From an uncultured Pirellulaceae bacterium (GTDB taxonomy: Bacteria > Planctomycetota > Planctomycetia > Pirellulales > Pirellulaceae): a stretch of 41,570 nucleotides of DNA. Shown here piece by piece: positions 32,793 through 40,236 of this stretch. Every line of letters begins with the position of its first letter. The stretch's first letter is position 1. The DNA is taken from the NCBI GenBank assembly GCA_937921995.1, contig CAKZVF010000244.1, positions 1-41,570 of the forward strand, read 5' to 3'. The position numbers were made by a program, and so were the translations under genes. Under the pieces are notes generated by a model, which made no database searches, was not told the DNA's origin, and saw only the letters and a list, made by a program, of their open reading frames with translations.

Positions 32793-34556
32793 ATGAACCG
32801 CCCCATCATCGATTACTTGACTCGCACGCTCAATCGTTCCTGTTCCACAAAAATTCATCGTAGCCGATCTGGTTCAAAAATCAGTGTGGACTATCAAGAG
32901 TATGAGCCACGTGAATTGTTGGCGGGTATTGTGTTTACCGCGACGACAGGTGAAGTTCTTATCGGCGGAACCAATGGAAATGACGTCGCGCGCGTCACGG
33001 AAACAGGTGACGCAATCACGGTGACTCAGCAAGGTTTCGAAACCCGAACGTTCGATGTTTCCGAAGTGAATTCGATTGTGTTTGTCGGGAAGAGGGGCGA
33101 TGATTTCTTTGATAATCAAACCGCGATTCCTTCCAGGGCATGGGGCAACGCCGGAAACGATACGCTGTTGGGTGGTTCGGGTGCGGATCGTTTGGTTGGC
33201 AATACGGACAACGATATCATTCGAGGCAATGACGGCGATGACGTTCTTGTGGCAGGTAATGGTGACGACAACGTGTATGGGGGCAGGGGAAATGATAGGG
33301 TCGTTGGAGTCAGGGGCTTCAACATCATCGAGGGTGGAGCGGGTGACGATAAGGTCTACGGTGGCGAAGACACCGATCAGATCACAGGTTCTTCCGGCAA
33401 CGATCTGCTGGCCGGTTTTGGCGGCGACGATACCATTCGCGGCGGAGCAGGCGATGATTTGATTTTCGGTGGTGACGGTGACGACACCCTGCACGGCCAA
33501 TATGGGGACGACCGGATTTATGCACAGGCGGGCGATGACTTACTCACCGGTGGAGCCGGAGGCGACGTCCTTCTCGGTAACGATGGAAATGATGTGCTTC
33601 AGGGCGCACAGGGCAATGATCGGTTGGTCGGTGGTGATGGTGTCGACCGCGCAGATTACTCGGGAGATTTTACGTCGTATGATGTGACCGGGCCATCAAC
33701 CGCAGCCTTTTTCATCAATGATTTACGCGGGCCAACTTTTGGGCTGGAAGATCGCGCGCTTTCTTTGGAAGAATTTGCGTTTTGGGATGGGGTTCGATCG
33801 GTCAGCGAGACGTTGAATCCAGCCGTCAATCTACCGGCGGACAATGTGCGGGAAGTTGTTTTGGTTCAGCCGATCGTTGCGGCAAATTCTGACGGATCAA
33901 ATCAAGCAGAGTTTTTTGGGTCAGCAAGTCAGGAAGTGGACATCAAGAATCGCATTGATGAAATTTTTTCCCAGGCCGATATCGACATTGAGTTTCTTCC
34001 CACTCGTCAGGTCAACGACACTTTCATCAACATCGGCAATGGAACCGGCGAAAGAAACGAAAATGATCTGGATCGGATCATTTCCAACGGAGATTCAAGA
34101 GGCGTCGGTCATTCGAATCGAAATGTGATCGACCTTTACTTCGTTGAACGCGTTCCTGGGTTCGGGTATGAGGGCGATTCGGTAGCCAACGGACTGGCGT
34201 TTGTCGGTTTCGCCGGTACGGCGATCCACGTGGGGGATGACCTGGTCAATTTCTCGGGCGGTCGCGAGACAATCGCTGAAGTCACCGCTCACGAGATCGG
34301 ACACAACCTTGGCCTATCTCATGTTAGCGACAGAAATAATTTGCTTGCCACGAACGGCAATGGAACCGATTTGACGGACTCACAGATCAATACCATTTTG
34401 AGAAGCACCCTTTCGCAGCCTTCGGACAACGCATCGACTTCGGCTACTTTCGTTCAGTTGGATTTGGCTGGATCGACTGACGACACGCAGGCTGAGTCCA
34501 GAGCGTTGTCGATAGGTGGTTGTGGATGCGGCGTTTGTGCTGCCTGCACGAGCTAA
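32793..34556 (+). CDS. RTX-repeat metzincin-type metalloprotease, surface protein
   Basis: A 587-residue protein. The N-terminus has no ordinary signal peptide but a basic leader followed by YEPRELLAG at about residue 40, a motif found near the N-terminus of many large planctomycete extracellular proteins. Residues about 115-290 hold at least ten RTX-type calcium-binding nonapeptides (GGxGxDxxx, e.g. GGAGDDLIFGGDGDDTLHG). The second half has a zinc-binding HEIGHNLGLSH (His500, Glu501, His504, His510) of metzincin proteases, preceded by NVIDLYFVERV. The C-terminus is a cysteine cluster, GGCGCGVCAACTS. It is probably an exported calcium-dependent protease; target unknown. Its stop lies 48 bases from the convergent end of the blaR1-like gene. 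Confidence 0.82.
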   Translation: MNRPIIDYLTRTLNRSCSTKIHRSRSGSKISVDYQEYEPRELLAGIVFTATTGEVLIGGTNGNDVARVTETGDAITVTQQGFETRTFDVSEVNSIVFVGKRGDDFFDNQTAIPSRAWGNAGNDTLLGGSGADRLVGNTDNDIIRGNDGDDVLVAGNGDDNVYGGRGNDRVVGVRGFNIIEGGAGDDKVYGGEDTDQITGSSGNDLLAGFGGDDTIRGGAGDDLIFGGDGDDTLHGQYGDDRIYAQAGDDLLTGGAGGDVLLGNDGNDVLQGAQGNDRLVGGDGVDRADYSGDFTSYDVTGPSTAAFFINDLRGPTFGLEDRALSLEEFAFWDGVRSVSETLNPAVNLPADNVREVVLVQPIVAANSDGSNQAEFFGSASQEVDIKNRIDEIFSQADIDIEFLPTRQVNDTFINIGNGTGERNENDLDRIISNGDSRGVGHSNRNVIDLYFVERVPGFGYEGDSVANGLAFVGFAGTAIHVGDDLVNFSGGRETIAEVTAHEIGHNLGLSHVSDRNNLLATNGNGTDLTDSQINTILRSTLSQPSDNASTSATFVQLDLAGSTDDTQAESRALSIGGCGCGVCAACTS

Positions 34557-34604
34557 CGTGCTGTCGTGCTTTGGGTAGGGTGCGTTTTTTCGAGATGGCG
34601 GCAC

Positions 34605-37600
34605 CTATTTCAACCGAAGTATGATTGGCTCATCGTCATCGCCGGCATCAACTGTAACCGGATCCGCCCCGTCTGAATTGATTTCACATTCAGTTCTCGG
34701 CAATCGGGTGAACTCAAAACGTCCTTGAGAATCTGTATCGCGATCTGCGTTGATCCAACTTTTTACGCCATGCAATGAACGCTCGTATTCGAATAGTGCG
34801 TAAACGCGTCGCCGGAGAACTGGGTTCCCTTCTTTGTCAATCAACTGGCCGCGGACGACGCTCCCGGGCTGAAGGCGCAAGATGTTTGTTTCTTCTTGCA
34901 CTAAATCAACGGTGCCTGATACGAATCCTCTCACAGGTTTTGCCGTTACCTCGTAGTCCCACGTTGGATGGAGCGGGGAGATTTCTGCTTCGCCCTGAGC
35001 GTTAGTAGAAAGACTTCCGCCCCAAGACCTGGCTCTGGGGACCAGCAATTTAACTTCCAGATCGACCCCGGGAAGCGGATTCCCTTCGTGGTCAACGACG
35101 CGGACCATTGCCTTTGCTGGCGGGGCCGTTTGAAGTTTTACTTCGACGACTGGATTGGAAGCTTCAATCAACAGCTCTTGGGAAACCGCAGGATTAAAAC
35201 GATCGCCAGCTTTAACAATTACTTGTTTTGCACCGATTGGGATGGGCGTCAGAAGAAACTTTCCTTCGTTATCGCTGTGGTAGTGATTGGCCAGCCCCGC
35301 TGACCGATGAAACTCAGGTCGACTAATTTCATACTTACATGATACCGATGCTGACACGGGTTGCCCGTTTGAGTCAACGATCGTCCCAGACACTGCACCG
35401 GCAGGTTCGACTTCGATCGTGAAATCATTTGCTTCGCCCAGTTCAACTTCAATATGTTGTTCCTCAAACGTGAACCCAATCAGCCTGTCAGGCGTAAGGT
35501 AATATTTCTTTGGCGCGACGGTCACTTTCAAAACACCATCCTCTAGTGGCGCAAAGGAATTGTAATTAGGGCCAATCCCTAGCGCCCCACCAGGTTTGAC
35601 GATCGCACCGTCACATTGAAAATTTACTTTCACGTCGATCAGTTCAACCATGGGAGGCGTCAGCGTCGCGTCGGCGGCAATAATATCGACCGAATGATTT
35701 CCATGTTCCGCTTCCATCTTATGTTTGAACTTGCCCGACTGAAGCTCAAACGGCCCGGGTAGCAAGTGTTTAAGTTTCACTCGTACCAAATCTTCCGAAT
35801 CCTTGACGACTTCGACCTCTCCGTCTTGGATGTGGCCCTCCCACTGCGATCTTCCAGCCCTTTGATAGAAGCCCAAACGCAGATCTCCATTTTTCGAACG
35901 ATAGAGTTGCTCCAAATCGCCCTTGATGGTGACGTCCATACTACAGGCGGGCCGGAGCATGAATTTCAGGTCTTTGCTGACGACGACATTGTCTACGTAA
36001 GCCATTCCCTGATCCGAAACAACAATAATCTCATGAATGCCCGTTGGCGAAAGCGCGGGCGTTTCAAACTTTCCCATTTCGTCAGTTGTTGCTATCGGCT
36101 TCTGTTCCATATTAAAGTGACGCGCCGGATCTTCAATGCTGGAGATTCGAATTTCCGCGTTGGCAACGGGTGCACCATTGGCCGACAAAACCACACCTTT
36201 GCAAATGGGCGAAGCGACTAACGTAACGTCGGTTCTTCCATCATTGGTCACAACGGAATTATGCGTGATGTAGCCATGCTTTTTCACGCTAAGTTTGGAC
36301 TTCTTACCGGGGTTTCGATACTCAAATGTGTAGTTCCCCGATCTGTCGGAACGCGGCTTAGAAATGGGGCCGCGGAGTGGCTCCGGATGCATTTGCACTT
36401 CGGCGCCTAGTACAGGCTGAGAGTATTCATCCACAACATGGACCAAATGGGGGGCACCCCGTATCAATTTTACATCGTGAGTGATTTCGCCATCCTTCAC
36501 TGCTTTGATGGGACCGATGAATGCAGGAGCATAGTTCTCACTGGAAAAAAAGAGGCAAGCGATGCCACTTCTCACGGAAACCTCATAGTCTTCATCACCT
36601 TTGAAACGACCTTCGGTGCTATTGTAAAACCCTCCAGAATGCTTCGAACTTGACCGTATATACCCGCCTTCGACTTCGCCGCCGTCCTCGGTGGTAATTC
36701 GACCGCGAATTTTCGCTACGCCTTTTTCGAACTCATCATGAGGCCCGGTCTCTAGGTTGTCTTGTTTCTCTTCGATTTGTGCAACGCGTTCGGAATCCGA
36801 CAGCGCCTGAAGCGCAACGGTCGTGACTGCTTTGGACCCAACATTTACACCGCAACCGATAATGACCGAGGCCGCGATAACAAAGACCCAGTTCCACGGC
36901 GAAACTCGTAATTGGGGTTTAGAATCGGGTTTAAGAATACGTTGTATGCGTTCCAACATTGAACTGGGTTTCTTATCTGCAAACGCCAGCCCCGACGCGG
37001 GCACCTCGTCGGGCCGCGCCCCAGCGCTGGCCGCCACTGTTTCCATCCAGTTGGCAAGGATCGTGGCATAGCGAATCTGATTACTGGACGTTTCAATCGC
37101 CACTTGGTCGCAGCAAGCTTCGCGTTCGACGCGTACCTGTCGACTGATCCACCAAAGCGCCGGATTGAAGAAATAGGCCGCTTCGACCACCATTTGGAAA
37201 AGGTTTGCCAAGTAATCGTTGCGTCGAATGTGAGCCAATTCATGGGCAAGGACGGCTTGCAATTCAGATGAGCTAAGGCTGGTAAGCATCGACATTGGTA
37301 CGACGATCGCCGGCGACAAAACGCCAACAGCGTAAGGCGTGCAGATTGTAAGCGAACTCCAGAATGACGGCACGCGTTTGAGGCCAAGCTTTTGGCTCTG
37401 TGCGGTTAAGAGGTCGAGGTGCTGCCGACTTTCGATTCGGGTCACCGAAGAAAGTTGATTGCCGCGCACCACGGCAACGATCGTTCGAAGCACCATAAAT
37501 GATACGCCAACTATCCAAAGCATCGCCGCCAACGCTGTCCAATTAAGACTGAGCCACGTCTCTGTTGGTGCCAGTGGGGTCATCGCGGCTGAAGACGCAT

Positions 37601-37904
37601 TGTCCAATATAGCCGAAGGCGGCCCCGAAACTGCCGGGTAAGCAGCATGGGACGAGGTCTGATCCAAGCCAACCAATCGTGGCAGATTTCGAAGCTCGTT
37701 GCGAATATGAAAGGTAGAAAAGGTAGCCAACACGAGGCTGAGCATTGCGCCGCAAGCAAGCCAATATCGAAGCGTCGCTTTGCGTGCGGAGATACGTCGC
37801 AACAACACTCCCAATAACAGAGCAATGATCGCCGCTTGCCAGATCGAGTGAAGCAGTGCCCAAACAACGTCATACCAAAATTGATTGTTGAAAACTTCCA
37901 CCAT
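34605..37904 (-). CDS. BlaR1/M56 sensor protease with carboxypeptidase-regulatory-like repeats
   Basis: A 1099-residue membrane protein. Residues 1-350 form a BlaR1/MecR1-like M56 module: helices near 15-36, 47-66, 125-150 and 330-350, and the zinc site HELAHIRRND (His221, Glu222, His225) with a third ligand in EREACCD (Glu262). Instead of a penicillin-binding sensor, residues about 390-1099 hold at least six carboxypeptidase-D-regulatory-like beta-sandwich units (e.g. KGVVLSANGAPVANAEIRI, SGTIVDSNGQPVSASVSC, VRGQLIDKEGNPVLRRRV). It would sense an unknown extracytoplasmic signal and trigger cleavage of the BlaI-type repressor encoded just upstream (37-base gap, same operon). The ATG at 37904 has AAGGGG upstream. 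Confidence 0.88.
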   Translation of the reverse strand: MVEVFNNQFWYDVVWALLHSIWQAAIIALLLGVLLRRISARKATLRYWLACGAMLSLVLATFSTFHIRNELRNLPRLVGLDQTSSHAAYPAVSGPPSAILDNASSAAMTPLAPTETWLSLNWTALAAMLWIVGVSFMVLRTIVAVVRGNQLSSVTRIESRQHLDLLTAQSQKLGLKRVPSFWSSLTICTPYAVGVLSPAIVVPMSMLTSLSSSELQAVLAHELAHIRRNDYLANLFQMVVEAAYFFNPALWWISRQVRVEREACCDQVAIETSSNQIRYATILANWMETVAASAGARPDEVPASGLAFADKKPSSMLERIQRILKPDSKPQLRVSPWNWVFVIAASVIIGCGVNVGSKAVTTVALQALSDSERVAQIEEKQDNLETGPHDEFEKGVAKIRGRITTEDGGEVEGGYIRSSSKHSGGFYNSTEGRFKGDEDYEVSVRSGIACLFFSSENYAPAFIGPIKAVKDGEITHDVKLIRGAPHLVHVVDEYSQPVLGAEVQMHPEPLRGPISKPRSDRSGNYTFEYRNPGKKSKLSVKKHGYITHNSVVTNDGRTDVTLVASPICKGVVLSANGAPVANAEIRISSIEDPARHFNMEQKPIATTDEMGKFETPALSPTGIHEIIVVSDQGMAYVDNVVVSKDLKFMLRPACSMDVTIKGDLEQLYRSKNGDLRLGFYQRAGRSQWEGHIQDGEVEVVKDSEDLVRVKLKHLLPGPFELQSGKFKHKMEAEHGNHSVDIIAADATLTPPMVELIDVKVNFQCDGAIVKPGGALGIGPNYNSFAPLEDGVLKVTVAPKKYYLTPDRLIGFTFEEQHIEVELGEANDFTIEVEPAGAVSGTIVDSNGQPVSASVSCKYEISRPEFHRSAGLANHYHSDNEGKFLLTPIPIGAKQVIVKAGDRFNPAVSQELLIEASNPVVEVKLQTAPPAKAMVRVVDHEGNPLPGVDLEVKLLVPRARSWGGSLSTNAQGEAEISPLHPTWDYEVTAKPVRGFVSGTVDLVQEETNILRLQPGSVVRGQLIDKEGNPVLRRRVYALFEYERSLHGVKSWINADRDTDSQGRFEFTRLPRTECEINSDGADPVTVDAGDDDEPIILRLK

Positions 37905-37941
37905 CGCATTCCCCTTGTGATACTCACCAACACGACCGACG

Positions 37942-38328
37942 CTACTTCTTCTCCTTCGCCGCTTCGTTAATCAGCCGCCGAATTTCCTTAAGCTCATTGG
38001 CATCGGGATTGGACGAATCCAGCAAACACTGGACAGCCGCTGAGGTGTCGCCACCAAAAATATTCTTCAGCAAGTCCTTCATCACCGGATTGACGGCCTG
38101 TTTTTGACTTACCAGCGGTCGATAGATGTTGGCCATTCCCTCGCGCGAGTGATCCACCAGCTTTTTTCTTTCCATCCCCTGCAACACGGTCAGCACGGTC
38201 GTATAGGCGCGCTTCTTCCCGTCCCGCAACAGTTCATGGACCTTCCGCACCGACAACGGCCCGTGTTCCCAAAGAACCGAGAGCACCTGCAGTTCGAGTT
38301 CCGAAGGCTTTCCTTTTGCTTTTTTCAT
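37942..38328 (-). CDS. BlaI/MecI-family transcriptional repressor
   Basis: A 128-residue winged-helix repressor: LSVRKVHELLRDGKKRAYTT is the recognition-helix region, VLTVLQGMERKKLVDHSREG the wing, and the C-terminal helices (VMKDLLKNIFGGDTSAAVQC) the dimerisation and cleavage part. BlaI proteins bind dyad operators as dimers and are inactivated by their partner M56 protease. Encoded in operon with the blaR1-like gene. The ATG at 38328 has AGGGTGAGACG upstream. Two near-identical dyads overlap its promoter, so autoregulation is very likely. The regulated targets outside the operon are unknown; the divergent TRAP operon is the nearest candidate. Confidence 0.92.
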   Translation of the reverse strand: MKKAKGKPSELELQVLSVLWEHGPLSVRKVHELLRDGKKRAYTTVLTVLQGMERKKLVDHSREGMANIYRPLVSQKQAVNPVMKDLLKNIFGGDTSAAVQCLLDSSNPDANELKEIRRLINEAAKEKK

Positions 38329-38354
38329 CGTCTCACCCTATTTCTGCGACCCAA

Positions 38355-38370
38355 TACTATGACCGTAGTA
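38355..38370. promoter_or_regulatory. BlaI-type operator 1
   Basis: TACTATGACCGTAGTA: a TACTA/TAGTA dyad, located just downstream of the -10 box of the blaI promoter, around the expected transcription start. It differs from operator 2 at two central bases only. Confidence 0.8.
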
Positions 38371-38371
38371 G

Positions 38372-38400
38372 ATACTATGGGCGTAGTAGTGTGTTGTCAA
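38372..38400 (-). promoter_or_regulatory. Promoter of the blaI-blaR1 operon
   Basis: On the minus strand a consensus -35 TTGACA (38395-38400) is followed after exactly 17 bases by a -10 TAGTAT (38372-38377). The spacer and -10 are overlapped by operator 2. Transcription would begin about 40 bases before the blaI ATG. Confidence 0.8.
38373..38388. promoter_or_regulatory. BlaI-type operator 2
   Basis: TACTATGGGCGTAGTA: same dyad as operator 1, 18 bases away centre to centre, covering the -10 edge and part of the spacer. Binding would block RNA polymerase directly. Confidence 0.8.
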
Positions 38401-38487
38401 CAGTTTTTTTGAAGAAATTGGTTTCATACGCAGAAGGTCTTCGAAGTCACCGATGGAAGAATACGCTTTGGTTTAGATTTTTGAGGA

Positions 38488-38537
38488 TAATGGTAAGGCG
38501 GTTGCGCGCGAGTGCTCTTTCGGAGACCGAAAGGCTG
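38488..38537 (+). repeat. Dispersed palindromic repeat, copy C
   Basis: TAATGGTAAGGCGGTTGCGC, then CTCTTTCGGAGACCGAAAGG. The CTTTCGG-AGA-CCGAAAG hairpin is perfect here. It lies between the blaI promoter and the TRAP operon. Confidence 0.7.
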
Positions 38538-38632
38538 CTATGGGCGTATATCGCTTAGGTGCGGTCCAAATCGCTGGAGATTTGGTTATCATTAAATGTG
38601 TTGATGATTGGCTAAATTGAATCAATAGGATA

Positions 38633-39652
38633 ATGATGGGCAAAACCTTATCGATGTTTGTGGCGGGACTGCTGATCGGTGCGCTGCTGGCGACCGGCGG
38701 CTTCGCGCTGTTCCTCAAATCGCAAACGGGACTCGGCAAAGATTCAGCACAGATCGTGCTTAAGCTGGGCCATGGCCAAGACACCAAGCACCCGATCCAT
38801 AAATCAATTGAATTTATGAACCAGCGGCTAGAGGAACTCTCTGGCGGTGAGGTCAAGATTGACATCTATCCAAGCGCCGTGTTGGGAAAGGAAGTTGAGA
38901 GCATCGAACAACTTCAGAATGGTTCGTTGGCGATGACCTGCCAGTCGGTGGCGGCGCTGGAGAATTTCATTCCGTCGATGGCGACTTTTAGTCTTCCCTA
39001 CGTTTTCCGCGATGCTGATCATTTTTGGAACGTGCTCGATGGCAACATCGGGGATGAATTGAAGCGCAGTGGCGAGAAAAAATTCTTACGTGGGCTTTGC
39101 TTCTACGATGCCGGCAGTCGAAACTTCTACACCAAGGATAAACCCATTCGAACTCCGGCTGATTTAAAAGGCATGAAGATTCGTGTGATGAACAGCGCGA
39201 CCGCGATGGCGATGGTCGAAGCGCTCGGTGGATCACCGACTCCGATTGCTTATGGCGAACTCTATTCGGCGTTGGCTCAGGGAACCGTCGATGGAGCAGA
39301 GAACAATCCACCGAGCTTCCTTTCGACGAAGCACTATGAGGTCTGTAAACATTTCTCATTGGATGGGCACTCGCGTATTCCCGATACGTTACTGATGAGC
39401 TCTCGAGTTTGGGACAAGCTGTCTCCTCAAGTGCAGGGGTGGGTGTTGCAGGCTGCTAATGAATCGTCTGATTTTCAGCGCGATTTGTGGCGGAAGGATA
39501 CGGAACGAGCACTGGAACAAGTGGCGAAAGAAGGCGTTGAGATCTACGACGTTGATACTTCAATTTTCTCAAAAATGGTTCAACCGATGTTGGATGCCGT
39601 GGAAAATTCAGAAGTAAAGAATCTGCTCAAACAAATTGCCGAGGTGAAGTGA
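38633..39652 (+). CDS. dctP: TRAP transporter substrate-binding protein DctP
   Basis: A 339-residue periplasmic solute receptor of the TRAP (DctP/TAXI-unrelated) family. The N-terminal hydrophobic segment (MFVAGLLIGALLATGGFALF) is a signal peptide or anchor. Family landmarks: KLGHGQDTKHPIHKSIEFMN, GEVKIDIYPSAVLGKEVESI, FSLPYVFRD, and DLKGMKIRVMNS with the conserved Arg that binds the ligand carboxylate, then AYGELYSALAQGTVDGAENN. The ligand is therefore probably an organic acid or uronate. ATG at 38633 with a second ATG directly after. It is the first gene of a dctP-dctQ-dctM operon in which the genes overlap by one base (TGATG, TAATG). Confidence 0.9.
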   Translation: MMGKTLSMFVAGLLIGALLATGGFALFLKSQTGLGKDSAQIVLKLGHGQDTKHPIHKSIEFMNQRLEELSGGEVKIDIYPSAVLGKEVESIEQLQNGSLAMTCQSVAALENFIPSMATFSLPYVFRDADHFWNVLDGNIGDELKRSGEKKFLRGLCFYDAGSRNFYTKDKPIRTPADLKGMKIRVMNSATAMAMVEALGGSPTPIAYGELYSALAQGTVDGAENNPPSFLSTKHYEVCKHFSLDGHSRIPDTLLMSSRVWDKLSPQVQGWVLQAANESSDFQRDLWRKDTERALEQVAKEGVEIYDVDTSIFSKMVQPMLDAVENSEVKNLLKQIAEVK

Positions 39653-40236
39653 TGCAGAAGGGCTTACTTCGATTCAACAAATGGATGGTTAATCTGCTGA
39701 ATGCCATTTTGATTTTCGTAATGCTGGCGCTCGTTTGCAGCGTCACATGGGGCGTGATAACTCGTTCGGTGGCCAATTTTTGTGTGAGGCTTAACGAGTG
39801 GACCGGATGGCAACCGTGGGCATGGCTGCCGACAGGACAAGCCACCTGGACTCAGGAACTTGCGTGCTTCATGCTGATTTGGGTAACGCTGCTTGGCGGA
39901 GCTGCCGCCTTTGGAACAAAAGCGCACCTAGGGGTAGATTATTTCGCGGAGAAGTTGCATCCAGAAGGGAGAAAACTGATGGCTGTGTTTTCCCATTTGG
40001 TGGTGTTGTTTTTCGCGCTGGCAATTTTTGTTTGGGGAGGATGGAACGTCGTTTCGGATTCCCTGTCCATGGAACTGATGACGCCAGCTCTGGGGTGGAA
40101 AATGGGTCACGTCTACATCGCACTGCCGGTCGCCGGATTTTTCATGGTCCTGTTTACGATCGAAAATTTACTTGAATCTCTTGGTGCGTCGGTAAACGAA
40201 AATGATGAAACGGAATTCGAAGGAAAAGCCAAATAA
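39652..40236 (+). CDS. dctQ: TRAP transporter small permease DctQ
   Basis: A protein of about 194 residues with four hydrophobic segments (around residues 13-35, 64-85, 103-125 and 143-165), as expected for DctQ. I chose the ATG at 39652, whose first base is the last base of the dctP stop codon; a GTG one codon earlier is also in frame. It contains TQELACFMLIWVTLLGGAAAFG and AHLGVDYF, characteristic of DctQ. It partners with DctM to form the membrane part of the sodium-driven TRAP importer. Its stop overlaps the dctM start. Confidence 0.9.
   Translation: MQKGLLRFNKWMVNLLNAILIFVMLALVCSVTWGVITRSVANFCVRLNEWTGWQPWAWLPTGQATWTQELACFMLIWVTLLGGAAAFGTKAHLGVDYFAEKLHPEGRKLMAVFSHLVVLFFALAIFVWGGWNVVSDSLSMELMTPALGWKMGHVYIALPVAGFFMVLFTIENLLESLGASVNENDETEFEGKAK

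Noticed and set aside
33116..33660. Repetitive DNA that could suggest a repeat array or CRISPR
   Set aside because: The period is 27 bases, matching nonapeptide RTX repeats in frame of the protease gene; units are degenerate and there are no spacers.
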